From Asticcacaulis sp. MM231 (GTDB lineage: Bacteria; Pseudomonadota; Alphaproteobacteria; Caulobacterales; Caulobacteraceae), in the NCBI RefSeq assembly GCF_964186625.1, contig NZ_OZ075108.1, positions 1,674,001 to 1,738,000 of the forward strand: a stretch of DNA of 64,000 nucleotides. The letters are read 5' to 3'. Shown here piece by piece: positions 24,322 through 33,574 of the stretch. Position numbers and translations under genes: made by a program. The number at the start of each line of letters is the position of its first letter. Position 1 is the stretch's first letter. The notes beneath the pieces were generated by a model. That model was not told the origin of the DNA. It saw only the letters and a program-made list of their open reading frames with translations, and did not search any database.

Positions 24322-25638
24322 TCAGTGTGAGAATACGCCTTTTTTGCCCATATACCAGCACAAGATGAGGCAAGGCAGGCCGATCAGCGCGGTGCCCATA
24401 AAGAAGGCGGAATAGGCGTTGAAGAGGCCGAGATCCGGTTTGATCAGATCGACCGCCCAGCCCGAAAAGCCTTTGAGAAACTTGCCCGTGAAGGCGGCGA
24501 CCGAATACATCAGCGCATAGTGGGTGAGGGTATGTTCGCGGCCTTGCCGGCTGTTAAGGGTTTGCTGAGTCATGAAGCCGACGAGCGCGGTCTCGGCGAT
24601 GCCGTTGGAAAAGTTATCGGCCACGAGCGTGAGGCCAAAGATGACCGGATCGCCATGCGACACCGCCATCCATGAGAAACATATGTTGGAGATCGGGCCG
24701 ACCAGAGCGCCCAGTAGGAAACTACGCTGGACACCCAGCCATAACAGGCATGATCCGCCGGCGGCGATGCCGATAAAGGACGCCCACAAACCGATGGAGG
24801 CGCGCATGGCAGCGATGGTGTCCTGATCGAGGCCGGTATCCTGATAAAGCGGGCCGGCCACCGGGCCGATCAGGTAATCCGGCAGGCGGTAAAGCGCCAG
24901 AGTCAGCAGGATCAGGCCAGCCGTGCCCTTATGCGCGTTGAAAAAGCTGACGAAGGGCTCAACGATCAGGGCGTAAAGCGTTTTGGTCGAGGTTTTGATA
25001 TGGGTTTCGATGGTGCTGCGGGGTGCCAAAAGCGTGACGGTCACGCCGATCAGCATGGCCAGGGCTAGGATCTGGTAGGACAGCGGCCAACCGACGCGCT
25101 TGGACAGGACGAGTACCAGCGCATCGGTGGTCAGGATAGCGATTCTAAAACCAAAGGCGTAGAAACTGGGGTTAAGGGCCTGATCGGCCTCGCTTTCCGT
25201 CTGTTCGACCCGCCAGGCGTCGATAGCGATTTCCTGCGAGGCGGCGGCGAAGGTGACAAAAAGGGCGGCACAGGCAAGACCTGCCAGATTTTGCGGACCA
25301 ATCAGCGCCATGGCGATCAGGCCAAGGGCAACGCCGATTTGCGACAGCAGCATATAGCTGCGGCGCTGGCCGAGCCAGCCATGCAGGAACGGCAGGCGCA
25401 CCTTGTCCATCCACGGCGCCCAAACCACTTTCAGACCGTACAGCAAACTGACCCAGCCCAGAAAACCAATCAGAGTCAGGGAGATGCCTGAACTTCTTAA
25501 CCAGAAACCCAGGGTGCCGCCCACCAGAAGGAAGGGCAGGCCGGCGGAAAAGCCCATACCAAGCAGCAGCCATGAGGTCGGATGCCTGAGAGCTGCGCCT
25601 ACGGCTTTCACGCGGTTTTTTGTCTCGTGTGCAATCAT
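24322..25638 (-). CDS. AmpG-type MFS transporter (putative muropeptide permease)
   Basis: A 438-residue, roughly 12-helix major-facilitator protein. GMGFSAGLPFLLVGGTLGFWLR at the start, GLKVVWAPWMDKVRLPF in the first cytoplasmic loop and AASQEIAIDAWRVEQTE in helix 5 are hallmarks of the AmpG/PAT subfamily, which imports GlcNAc-anhydroMurNAc muropeptides for wall recycling. That would use the products of the lytic transglycosylase in this window, though the genes are not linked. AAGGAG lies 8 bases upstream of ATG 25638. The gene is divergent from glyQ with a 139-bp spacer. A solute/acetyl-CoA transporter role cannot be excluded. Confidence 0.85.
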   Translation of the reverse strand: MIAHETKNRVKAVGAALRHPTSWLLLGMGFSAGLPFLLVGGTLGFWLRSSGISLTLIGFLGWVSLLYGLKVVWAPWMDKVRLPFLHGWLGQRRSYMLLSQIGVALGLIAMALIGPQNLAGLACAALFVTFAAASQEIAIDAWRVEQTESEADQALNPSFYAFGFRIAILTTDALVLVLSKRVGWPLSYQILALAMLIGVTVTLLAPRSTIETHIKTSTKTLYALIVEPFVSFFNAHKGTAGLILLTLALYRLPDYLIGPVAGPLYQDTGLDQDTIAAMRASIGLWASFIGIAAGGSCLLWLGVQRSFLLGALVGPISNICFSWMAVSHGDPVIFGLTLVADNFSNGIAETALVGFMTQQTLNSRQGREHTLTHYALMYSVAAFTGKFLKGFSGWAVDLIKPDLGLFNAYSAFFMGTALIGLPCLILCWYMGKKGVFSH

Positions 25639-25777
25639 ATGACGGCTCCTTGCGCGATGAAGCCAGATTCTCCCGTCTTCGGACAGGTTTTCTTTTTAAA
25701 TACGGGGTCTTTTGGCTTGCGGGCGGTTAAGCGTCCCTCTATGTTCGCGCCAAATTCAAAGCCATTTGCAGAGCACA

Positions 25778-26665
25778 ATGTCTTCAGCCGAACCCTTAAG
25801 TTTTCAGGACCTGATCCTGACCCTTCACAGCTACTGGTCCAAACAGGGCTGCGCCATACTCCAGCCCTATGATATCGAGGTCGGCGCCGGCACGCTCCAT
25901 CCGGCCACGGTTCTGCGCGCGCTCGGTAAGAAGCCGTGGAAGGCCGCCTATGTGCAGCCGTCGCGCCGCCCGGTTGATGGCCGCTATGGCGAAAACCCTA
26001 ACCGTTTGCAGCACTATTACCAGTATCAGGTCATCCTGAAGCCCAATCCGGAGAACCTGCAGGCGCTCTATCTCGGTTCGCTGAAAGCCATCGGGCTTGA
26101 TCCGCAACTGCACGATATTCGCTTCGTCGAGGACGACTGGGAAAACCCGACCGTGGGCGCCTGGGGTCTCGGCTGGGAAGTGTGGTGCGATGGCATGGAA
26201 GTGACGCAATACACCTATTTTCAGGGCGTCGGCGGCATCGAGGTCGATGTGGTGTCGGGCGAACTGACCTACGGGCTGGAGCGTCTGGCCATGTATGTCC
26301 AGAACGTCGATAACGTTTACGATCTCCGGTTCAACAATGATGGCGTCAAGTACGGCGACATCTTCAAGGAGCAGGAGCGCCAGTTCTCGGCCTTCAATTT
26401 CGAGGCGTCGGACGTGCCGACGCTCAAGCGCCAGTTTGAAGACATGGAAGCCAATGTGACGCGCATTCTGGAGACCAAGAACAGCCTGGGATATCCGCTA
26501 GTTTTGCCGGCTTATGACCATGTGCTCAAGGCCTCACACCTGTTCAACCTGATGGATGCGCGCGGCGCCATCGCCGTGGCGGAGCGTCAGAGCTATATCG
26601 GTCGTATCCGTGATCTCTGTAAGGCTTGCGCGCTTGAATGGGCGAAGCAGGAGGAGACACGATAA
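25778..26665 (+). CDS. glyQ: glycyl-tRNA synthetase alpha subunit
   Basis: A 295-residue catalytic subunit of the bacterial alpha2beta2 Gly[22 protein letters not shown] and [20 protein letters not shown] are invariant N-terminal signatures, followed by the class II motif 2 region ([19 protein letters not shown]) and motif 3 near [12 protein letters not shown] 25778 gives the canonical [11 protein letters not shown] start; the longer open frame would add 22 non-conserved residues. Its TAA overlaps the glyS ATG (TAATG), so translation is coupled. Confidence 0.96.
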   Translation: MSSAEPLSFQDLILTLHSYWSKQGCAILQPYDIEVGAGTLHPATVLRALGKKPWKAAYVQPSRRPVDGRYGENPNRLQHYYQYQVILKPNPENLQALYLGSLKAIGLDPQLHDIRFVEDDWENPTVGAWGLGWEVWCDGMEVTQYTYFQGVGGIEVDVVSGELTYGLERLAMYVQNVDNVYDLRFNNDGVKYGDIFKEQERQFSAFNFEASDVPTLKRQFEDMEANVTRILETKNSLGYPLVLPAYDHVLKASHLFNLMDARGAIAVAERQSYIGRIRDLCKACALEWAKQEETR

Positions 26666-28944
26666 TGGCGCAGTTGTTGATCGAACTCTTTTCCGAAGAA
26701 ATTCCGGCCCGTATGCAACTGGGCGCGGCACGCGATTTCGAGCGTCTGTTTGACGCCAAACTCACAGCGTCCGGCCTGACGTTTGAGAGCCTCAAGGCCT
26801 ATGTTGGCCCGCGCCGTCTGGTGCTTGTGGTCGACGGTTTGCCTGCTGAAACGGCGGCCGTGACTGAAGAGGTCAAAGGGCCGAAGGAAAGCGCCCCGCC
26901 GCAAGCCATGGAAGGCTTCCTGCGCAAGGTCGGTCTCACGCAAGATAAGCTCGTGCTGGAAAACGGCGTCTGGCTGGCGCGGGTTGAAAAGCCGGGTGTG
27001 AAGACAGCCGAGGTGCTGGGCGCCATGCTGTGCGAGGTGATCCTCAGCTTCCCCTGGCCGAAATCGATGCGTTCCGGCACCAGCACGTTCCGCTGGGTGC
27101 GGCCGCTGAAGCGTATCCTTTTCCTGTTCGATGGGGTGGTCATTCCGTTTGAACTCGAAGGCCTGACGGCTTCCAACCTCACCGAAGGGCACCGCTTTCT
27201 CGGTTCGGATCAACCGTTGCCGGTCAGTGATTTCGTCAGCTATCAGAAGGCCTTGGTCGATAATTCTGTCATTCTGGATCATGCTGAGCGCCAAAGGATC
27301 ATTCTCGAACAAGCCAAGGCCGTCTGCGCTGAGGCGGTCTGCGAACTGATTGAGGATCAGGGGCTACTCGAAGAAGTGGCGGGGCTCAACGAATTCCCCG
27401 TTCCGCTGCTGGGGGATATGGACCCGGCCTTCCTGACACTGCCGCCGGAGGTCATCAAGACCTCGATGCGCACGCATCAGAAGTACTTCGCGGTCAAGGA
27501 TAGGACGACGGGCAAGATGGCGGCTAAGTTCGTCATCACCTCGAACATGAAAGCGATCGATGGCGGCGCGGAAATCAAGCGCGGTAATGCCAAGGTACTG
27601 TCGGCGCGTCTTTCTGATGCCGTCTTCTTCTGGAAGGAAGACAACCGCGCCCATAATTTCGATCAATGGTTGACGAAGCTGAATGGCGTGACTTTCCATG
27701 CCAAGCTCGGCACCATGGCGCAGCGCGTGGCGCGCATTGAAGCGCTGGCGAAAGACATCGCGCCTTTCATTCACGCCGATCCGGCTGTGGCGGCTGAGGC
27801 GGCGCGTCTCGCCAAGGCCGATCTGGCGTCTTACATGGTCGGGGAGTTTCCGGAACTGCAAGGCGTCATGGGCGGTTATTACGCCGATGCCGCCGGGCTG
27901 AAGCCGGAGGTCGCCAACGCCATCCGTGAGCATTACAAGCCGCAGGGCCCTTCGGATTCGGTGCCGGAAGCCGCTGTTTCGGCCGCTGTGGCCCTGGCTG
28001 ACAAAATCGATACCCTGATCGGTTTCTTCGCTATCGATGAAAAGCCGACCGGCTCGAAAGACCCGTTCGCCCTGCGTCGTTCGGCGCTCGGCATACTGCG
28101 TATCCTGCGCCAGCACAATATCCGCGTTGGTCTCGGCCAACTGGCCGGTTTCTGGTACAAGAGCCTGCTAATGTATGCCGGCGAGGGCAGGGCCGTCTAT
28201 GTCGATACCGAGAATTGGCGCGGTTCGGCCGGCCCGCGCTGGTCGGAAGGCGAAGGCGATATCTTCGACAACTATCTGCGTGATTTCCAGCAGGGCCTGC
28301 TGGAAAGTCCGGTATGGGTGATCTCGACCGACCGCAATTACGATCTCGATATCCTTTACGAGCACGTTCCGAATGTTCCGGACGTTGAAGGTGCGCTGCT
28401 GAGTTTCCGCAGCTTTACTCAGGTCGGACCCGAATTCGAAGATTTCATGGCCGATCGCCTCAAGGTCCAGCTCAAGGATGAAGGCTTCCGCTTCGACGTG
28501 ATCGAAGCTGTCTTCGCGCTCAAGGACGGCGATATCGTGCGCCAGACCGAGAAGATCGGGGCGCTTGAAGCAGTCCTGAAGTATCCTGAAGGCGAAAACT
28601 TGCTGGCCGCTCACAAGCGTGCCGCCAATATTCTGGCCGCCGAAGCCAAGAAAGCGGCCTTGCCACAAGGCGATCCAAAGGCTCCGAAAGACGCGCCGGC
28701 CGTGGAAGCGACCTTGCTGACGCACATCAACACCGCCAAACGTGCGGTAGAGACGTCACTCGCTGAGGAAAAATATATTGACGCCTTGCATCATATTGCT
28801 GCAATGCGGCATGATGTCGATGCCTTCCTCGACGGGGTATTGGTCAATGCGGAAGATCCGGCGATCCGGGCCAACCGTCTGATCCTTCTGCAAGCTGTGT
28901 GTGATCTGTCTGGAGATATTGCTGATCTTAGCAAAATTTCCTGA
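26665..28944 (+). CDS. glyS: glycyl-tRNA synthetase beta subunit
   Basis: A 759-residue tRNA-recognition subunit of GlyRS. It begins AQLLIELFSEEIPARMQ, the conserved beta-subunit N-terminus. An HD-like region is present (MRTHQKYFAV), as are EFPELQGVMGGYYADAAGL and the SVPEAAVSAAVALADKIDTL stretch, and a C-terminal DALR-like anticodon-binding domain with SFRSFTQVG and AEEKYIDALHHIAAMR. It is coupled to glyQ by a one-base TAATG overlap, with AGGAGGAG just upstream. A Lys/Ala/Pro-rich insert near residues 665-685 looks like a lineage-specific loop. Confidence 0.96.
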   Translation: MAQLLIELFSEEIPARMQLGAARDFERLFDAKLTASGLTFESLKAYVGPRRLVLVVDGLPAETAAVTEEVKGPKESAPPQAMEGFLRKVGLTQDKLVLENGVWLARVEKPGVKTAEVLGAMLCEVILSFPWPKSMRSGTSTFRWVRPLKRILFLFDGVVIPFELEGLTASNLTEGHRFLGSDQPLPVSDFVSYQKALVDNSVILDHAERQRIILEQAKAVCAEAVCELIEDQGLLEEVAGLNEFPVPLLGDMDPAFLTLPPEVIKTSMRTHQKYFAVKDRTTGKMAAKFVITSNMKAIDGGAEIKRGNAKVLSARLSDAVFFWKEDNRAHNFDQWLTKLNGVTFHAKLGTMAQRVARIEALAKDIAPFIHADPAVAAEAARLAKADLASYMVGEFPELQGVMGGYYADAAGLKPEVANAIREHYKPQGPSDSVPEAAVSAAVALADKIDTLIGFFAIDEKPTGSKDPFALRRSALGILRILRQHNIRVGLGQLAGFWYKSLLMYAGEGRAVYVDTENWRGSAGPRWSEGEGDIFDNYLRDFQQGLLESPVWVISTDRNYDLDILYEHVPNVPDVEGALLSFRSFTQVGPEFEDFMADRLKVQLKDEGFRFDVIEAVFALKDGDIVRQTEKIGALEAVLKYPEGENLLAAHKRAANILAAEAKKAALPQGDPKAPKDAPAVEATLLTHINTAKRAVETSLAEEKYIDALHHIAAMRHDVDAFLDGVLVNAEDPAIRANRLILLQAVCDLSGDIADLSKIS

Positions 28945-29037
28945 TGACGTTTTTATAAAATACAGGAAAACAACGAGTTTCCTGAAACACCTCGCTTAAA
29001 ATATCAAGTCATGCTTGAAAATGAAAAGGGAAAGTTC

Positions 29038-31704
29038 ATGTCAAAGCACTGGGTTTACGCTTTCAAGGCCGGAAAGGCCGATGGCGACGCCTCAATGAAG
29101 GCCCTGCTGGGCGGCAAGGGGGCGAATCTCGCCGAAATGTCGTCGCTCAACCTGCCGGTTCCAGCAGGTTTCACCATCACGACCGAAGCCTGCGTCCATT
29201 ATTTCAAAAACGAGTTGTCCCTGCCGGAAGGTCTGGTTGACGAGGTTGAAAAGGCCCTGGCCGAACTGGAAAAGAGCACGGGCAAGGGCTTCGGCCAGGT
29301 GTCCAATCCGCTTCTGGTGTCGGTGCGCTCCGGCGCCCGCGCCTCCATGCCGGGCATGATGGATACGGTGCTTAATCTCGGCCTCAACGATGAAACCGTC
29401 GAAGGCCTGAGCGAACTGACCGGCGACCGCCGCTTTGCGCTTGATTGCTATCGCCGCTTCATCACAATGTATTCCAATGTCGTGCTGGGCGTCAGCCATC
29501 ACAGCTTTGAAGACATTCTGGACGATCACAAGGACCGCCTTGGCGTGACGGTCGATACCGACATCACCGACAAGGACTGGACGAAGATCATCGCGGATTA
29601 CAAGGCGATGGTGAAGTCCGAACTGGGCCGCGACTTCCCGCAAGACCCCAAGGAACAACTGTGGGGCGCGGTCAAGGCCGTGTTCAGTTCGTGGATGAAC
29701 GATCGCGCCAAGTTTTATCGAAAGATGCACGATATCCCCGAGGATTGGGGCACCGCCGTCAATATTCAGTCGATGGTTTTCGGCAATATGGGCCTGACCT
29801 CGGCCACCGGCGTCGCCTTCACGCGCAACCCCTCCAATGGCGACAGCGATCTCTACGGTGAGTTCCTGCTCAATGCGCAGGGCGAAGACGTGGTGGCCGG
29901 TATCCGCACCCCGCAGGCCCTGACGAAAAAGGCCCGCGAGGAAATGGGCGAACGCGCGCTTTCGATGGAAGAGTCGCTGCCGGAAGTCTTCGACCAGTTC
30001 AAGACAACGGTCGATAAGCTCGAAAATCACTATCGCGATGTGCAGGACGTTGAGTTCACGGTCGAGCAGGGCAAGCTCTATATGCTCCAGACCCGCAACG
30101 CCAAGCGCACCTCCAAGGCTGCGCTCAAAATCGCCGTCGATATGGCCAGGGAAGGCCTGATCACGCCCGAAGAAGCTCTGATGCGCATCGACGCCTCGGC
30201 GCTCGATCAGTTGCTGCACCCCATGCTCGACCCCAAGGCCGAGAAGGTGGTCATCGCCCGCGGTCTGCCGGCATCGCCCGGTGCGGCCTCCGGCAAGATC
30301 GTCTTCACCGCCGATGACGCCGTGCGCTTTGCTGCGGCTGGCGAAGCTGTGATCCTGGTGCGCGACGAAACCTCGCCGGAAGATATCCACGGCATGCACG
30401 CTGCCCGCGCCATCGTGACGGCACGCGGCGGTATGACCAGCCACGCCGCCGTTGTGGCGCGCGGCATGGGCCGTCCGTGTGTTTCCGGCGCCGGCGAGAT
30501 GAGCATATATGCCGAGCGCGGCGAGTTCGTTTCGCGCGGTCAGACTTTCAAGCATGGCGAAGTCATCACGCTGGATGGCTCGTCGGGCGAGATCATGAAG
30601 GGTGCTATCCGAATGATCGAGCCGGACTTCTCGGACGATTTCCACCAGATCATGAAGTGGGCCGACGAATATAAGACGCTGGCCATCCGCACCAACGCCG
30701 AAACGCCCGCCGATGCCCGCACGGCGCTCGGTTTCGGCGCTGAAGGTATCGGCCTGTGCCGTACCGAGCACATGTTCTTCGATGACGAACGTATCTCGGC
30801 GGTGCGCGAAATGATTCTGGCCGATGACGAAGCCGGACGCCGCAAGGCGCTGGAAAAGATCCAGCCGATGCAGAAGAAGGATTTCGCCGAGTTGTTCCAG
30901 ATCATGGACGGCCTGCCGGTGACCATCCGTCTGCTCGATCCGCCGCTGCATGAATTCCTGCCGCATACGCCGGAAGACATGAAGGCCGTAGCCGAGGCTT
31001 CGGGCGTGGGCGAAGAAAAACTCTACAAGCGCACCAAGGAACTTTCCGAGACCAACCCCATGCTGGGCTGGAGGGGATGCCGCCTCGGTGTCACCTTCCC
31101 GGAAATCTACGAAAGCCAGCTCCGCGCGATCTTTGAAGCGGCGGTGGAAGTGGCGGTTGCCGGCGGTCATCCGAAGCCGGAGATCATGCACCCGCTGGTC
31201 GCCACGCGCGAGGAAATGGCCTATCTGACGACCATGACCCATGCCATCGCCAAGGAAGTCTTCGCCGCCAAGGGCAAGGATATCCCCTACATGGTCGGCA
31301 CCATGATCGAACTGCCGCGCGCCGCCCTGCTGGCGGATAAGCTGGCGGAAACGGCCGAATTCTTCTCCTTCGGCACCAACGACCTGACCCAGACGACCTA
31401 CGGCATCAGCCGTGATGACTCGGGTCGCTTCCTGAACCCGTATATCGAAAAGGGCATCTTCGAGAAGGACCCGTTCGTCTCGCTCGATCAGGAAGGCGTC
31501 GGCGCGCTGATCAAGATTGCGGCTGAAAAGGGCAAGAAGCAGCGTCCGGATATCAAGATGGGCATCTGCGGCGAACACGGCGGTGATCCGGCTTCGATCG
31601 CCTTCTGTCATGGCGCCGGACTGGCCTATGTCTCCTGTTCGCCCTATCGCGTACCGGTGGCAAGACTGGCCGCAGCGCAAGCGGCGATTGCCGCCAAGGG
31701 CTGA
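29038..31704 (+). CDS. ppdK: pyruvate, phosphate dikinase
   Basis: An 888-residue enzyme interconverting pyruvate, ATP and phosphate with PEP, AMP and pyrophosphate. The N-terminal ATP-grasp domain starts HWVYAFKAGKADGD and includes LLGGKGANLAEMSSLNLPVP. The swivelling phosphohistidine domain has His469 in GGMTSHAAVVARGMG, and the C-terminal TIM barrel carries the PEP-side Cys near residue 844 in GICGEHGGDP. The start at 29038 (MSKHWVYAF) has AAGGGA upstream; nine upstream codons are open but not conserved. Monocistronic, with a modest hairpin after it. It would serve gluconeogenic or pyrophosphate-linked central metabolism. Confidence 0.96.
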   Translation: MSKHWVYAFKAGKADGDASMKALLGGKGANLAEMSSLNLPVPAGFTITTEACVHYFKNELSLPEGLVDEVEKALAELEKSTGKGFGQVSNPLLVSVRSGARASMPGMMDTVLNLGLNDETVEGLSELTGDRRFALDCYRRFITMYSNVVLGVSHHSFEDILDDHKDRLGVTVDTDITDKDWTKIIADYKAMVKSELGRDFPQDPKEQLWGAVKAVFSSWMNDRAKFYRKMHDIPEDWGTAVNIQSMVFGNMGLTSATGVAFTRNPSNGDSDLYGEFLLNAQGEDVVAGIRTPQALTKKAREEMGERALSMEESLPEVFDQFKTTVDKLENHYRDVQDVEFTVEQGKLYMLQTRNAKRTSKAALKIAVDMAREGLITPEEALMRIDASALDQLLHPMLDPKAEKVVIARGLPASPGAASGKIVFTADDAVRFAAAGEAVILVRDETSPEDIHGMHAARAIVTARGGMTSHAAVVARGMGRPCVSGAGEMSIYAERGEFVSRGQTFKHGEVITLDGSSGEIMKGAIRMIEPDFSDDFHQIMKWADEYKTLAIRTNAETPADARTALGFGAEGIGLCRTEHMFFDDERISAVREMILADDEAGRRKALEKIQPMQKKDFAELFQIMDGLPVTIRLLDPPLHEFLPHTPEDMKAVAEASGVGEEKLYKRTKELSETNPMLGWRGCRLGVTFPEIYESQLRAIFEAAVEVAVAGGHPKPEIMHPLVATREEMAYLTTMTHAIAKEVFAAKGKDIPYMVGTMIELPRAALLADKLAETAEFFSFGTNDLTQTTYGISRDDSGRFLNPYIEKGIFEKDPFVSLDQEGVGALIKIAAEKGKKQRPDIKMGICGEHGGDPASIAFCHGAGLAYVSCSPYRVPVARLAAAQAAIAAKG

Positions 31705-31732
31705 TAAGACGTTACATCGAAAGCACATCCGG

Positions 31733-31757
31733 GAGGGGGCAATTTATTTGTCCCCTC
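31733..31757 (+). terminator. weak terminator after ppdK
   Basis: GAGGGG (31733-31738) pairs with CCCCTC (31752-31757) around an AT-rich loop, followed by a loose T-rich stretch. Only six pairs, so tentative. Confidence 0.4.
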
Positions 31758-31845
31758 TCAGTTGTTTTGGGTGGTTGTGTGTTGCGCCGGCACGCGATAA
31801 AAAGGTTAACGCTATTTGAACTAGTTTATCGTGTGGGGGTAACCG

Positions 31846-32745
31846 ATGACAGCCAAGGCCGTTTGGATTGCAGGTCTTTCGGGCCTGGTAGTGCTGAGTG
31901 CTGTCGGGCTTTACCGCATGCTGCCGGCTATGGAGACCGACCTCAAGGCCAGTATCGATCAGGCCCTGACGGTCAAAGGACTTACGCAGGTCAAGGCCGA
32001 TGTCTCCGGCCAGAGTGTCACCTTACACGCGACAACCGAAACCTCGGAAGCCAAAGCCCAACTCATGCTGGCTAAGGCGACTTTGGCGGCGGTCAGTATG
32101 AATGCGCCGGTCCTGCCGGGCGGGGCTCTGGTCAATAGCCCGATCAGCGATATTCAGGTGGTGGATGGCGTCAGGGCGACGGCTCACTTGGCGAACGTCA
32201 GCCCGCCTGTGCCCGCCTATAATGATCACTCCGCCCTGCCGACCACGACACCGCCGATCACGGCACCAATCGAGATTATCCATGGTGATGGCGCTACCGT
32301 TGTGGCTTCGATCTCCCCCGGAGATGGGCCGCGTGTTGCCGGGGATTCGGCTCTTGAGGCCAGCACCCAGGTGGCGCGCTCCTGCGATCAGGATCTCGAT
32401 GCCGTTGTTGGGCAGCGTCAGCTAAGCTATATATCAGGCACCTACGACCTGACGCCGGAAAGCCAGCGCCTGATCGACGATGTCTATAAGGTGGTGGCCG
32501 CCTGTCCGGTTCAGGTGCGCCTGACGGTTTCGGGCTATACCGATAATGGGGGGGACGGTCTCGTCAACCAGACCATTTCGCAGGCCAAGGCGCAGGCCGC
32601 GGCCGATGCTTTGGTCAAACGCGGTCTGCCCGCCAATCGCGTGATCGTGCGCGGCTTTGGTGGCGCTTTGCCCGTGGCCGATAACGCCACATCGGAAGGA
32701 CGCGCCCGCAATCGCCGCGTCGTTTTCACTGTCAACGCGAGCTAA
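31846..32745 (+). CDS. membrane-anchored BON-like/OmpA-domain protein
   Basis: A 299-residue envelope protein. One N-terminal hydrophobic segment (residues 5-25) probably anchors it in the inner membrane. A BON-like or stalk region follows (METDLKASIDQALTVKGLTQVKADV pattern, residues about 30-80), then a Pro/Thr-rich linker. The C-terminal OmpA domain (about 185-297) reads ISGTYDLTPESQRLIDDV, LTVSGYTDNGGDG and the peptidoglycan-contact signature SEGRARNRRVVF. This arrangement resembles OmpA-like proteins that bind diaminopimelate in the wall. It heads a compact three-gene unit with a 35-residue membrane peptide and an HHH protein, each with its own AAGGGG-type ribosome site. Confidence 0.82.
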   Translation: MTAKAVWIAGLSGLVVLSAVGLYRMLPAMETDLKASIDQALTVKGLTQVKADVSGQSVTLHATTETSEAKAQLMLAKATLAAVSMNAPVLPGGALVNSPISDIQVVDGVRATAHLANVSPPVPAYNDHSALPTTTPPITAPIEIIHGDGATVVASISPGDGPRVAGDSALEASTQVARSCDQDLDAVVGQRQLSYISGTYDLTPESQRLIDDVYKVVAACPVQVRLTVSGYTDNGGDGLVNQTISQAKAQAAADALVKRGLPANRVIVRGFGGALPVADNATSEGRARNRRVVFTVNAS

Positions 32746-32755
32746 GGGGGAAACC

Positions 32756-32863
32756 ATGCTGCATCTGGTTATGGAATTGCGTTGGTTACTGGCGGGAGCA
32801 GCTATGCTCGGTCTGATCACCGGCTTTATTGCCAAGCGCGTCAGCCCACCGAAAAAGCGCTAA
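32756..32863 (+). CDS. 35-residue single-pass membrane microprotein
   Basis: A short gene between two larger ones. ATG at 32756 is preceded by AAGGGGGAAACC, an excellent ribosome site, and the product is one transmembrane helix (MLHLVMELRWLLAGAAMLGL onward) followed by the basic tail AKRVSPPKKR. It starts 10 bases after the OmpA-domain gene stop and ends 9 bases before the HHH gene, so it is probably cotranslated with both. No family recognised; a small subunit or stabiliser of the neighbouring membrane proteins is an inference. Confidence 0.65.
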   Translation: MLHLVMELRWLLAGAAMLGLITGFIAKRVSPPKKR

Positions 32864-32872
32864 GGGGAAGCC

Positions 32873-33574
32873 ATGACGATCCTGATCCTGAAATCCTTGC
32901 TGCTGCTGTTGAGCGCCTTTCTGGTTTCGGCCTGGCTGGGCTGGACGATCGCGAGACGCGCGCGTAGCGAATACAGCGTTTTTGAGCGCCCTCGCGCCGT
33001 TTTCGAAGATGAGCCGCTCCTGGCCGTGGCGGAGACGACGCCCGAACCAGCACCGGTGCCGCAGCCGGTGGCTTATCTCGATGCTGCAGCCGAGGCCTTT
33101 ACGTCTGGCGTAGTCGTACCCTTTGGCGGCAAATCCCTAGCGGACAAGCCATTAGCCGACAAGGCCCCCTATGCGCCGCCAAGCAACTCCGCTCGTCTTG
33201 ATATGGTGGCGTCTTCGCATGTGCCTGGCAATGTTCAGATACGTCGTTTCGATAACAGCCTGCAACGGCGCATTTCGAGTCTCGCCAGCATGACGCCGGA
33301 GAGCATCGAGGCCGCGGTTCAGCAGGCAGGCAGCGGCCTTGAGCCGTCGCGCGTCGGTGTGCCGCAAACAGCGCCGGACGATTTGACGGTCATTTCGGGC
33401 ATCGATGCCGGCAAACAGAGCGAACTCAATGCGCTGGGCATCTATTATTACTGGCAACTCGCAGGCTGGTCGCCCGAAAACGTGGCGTGGATGTCGAGCC
33501 GTATCCAGTCGCCACAGCGCATAGTGCGGGAAAACTGGATGGCGCAGGCGGCACGTCTGGGCGGACTGAACTAA
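32873..33574 (+). CDS. membrane-anchored protein with C-terminal helix-hairpin-helix domain
   Basis: A 233-residue protein. An N-terminal transmembrane helix (ILILKSLLLLLSAFLVSAWLG) precedes a basic stop-transfer and a long Pro/Ala-rich linker to about residue 165. The C-terminal 60 residues form an HHH-like domain: DDLTVISGIDAGKQSELNALG, then YWQLAGWSPENVAWMSSRI and RENWMAQAARL. Such domains are often fused to L21 or NuoE in alphaproteobacteria and bind nucleic acid or protein. The basic residues after the helix suggest the domain is cytoplasmic. Third gene of the OmpA/microprotein unit. The stop overlaps the convergent NrtR-like gene stop by 4 bases. Confidence 0.7.
   Translation: MTILILKSLLLLLSAFLVSAWLGWTIARRARSEYSVFERPRAVFEDEPLLAVAETTPEPAPVPQPVAYLDAAAEAFTSGVVVPFGGKSLADKPLADKAPYAPPSNSARLDMVASSHVPGNVQIRRFDNSLQRRISSLASMTPESIEAAVQQAGSGLEPSRVGVPQTAPDDLTVISGIDAGKQSELNALGIYYYWQLAGWSPENVAWMSSRIQSPQRIVRENWMAQAARLGGLN

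Noticed and set aside
29092..31728. An 878-codon open frame antisense to the whole of ppdK
   Set aside because: Codon-phase shadow of a long, strongly biased coding sequence. It has no family features or ribosome site and mirrors ppdK exactly.
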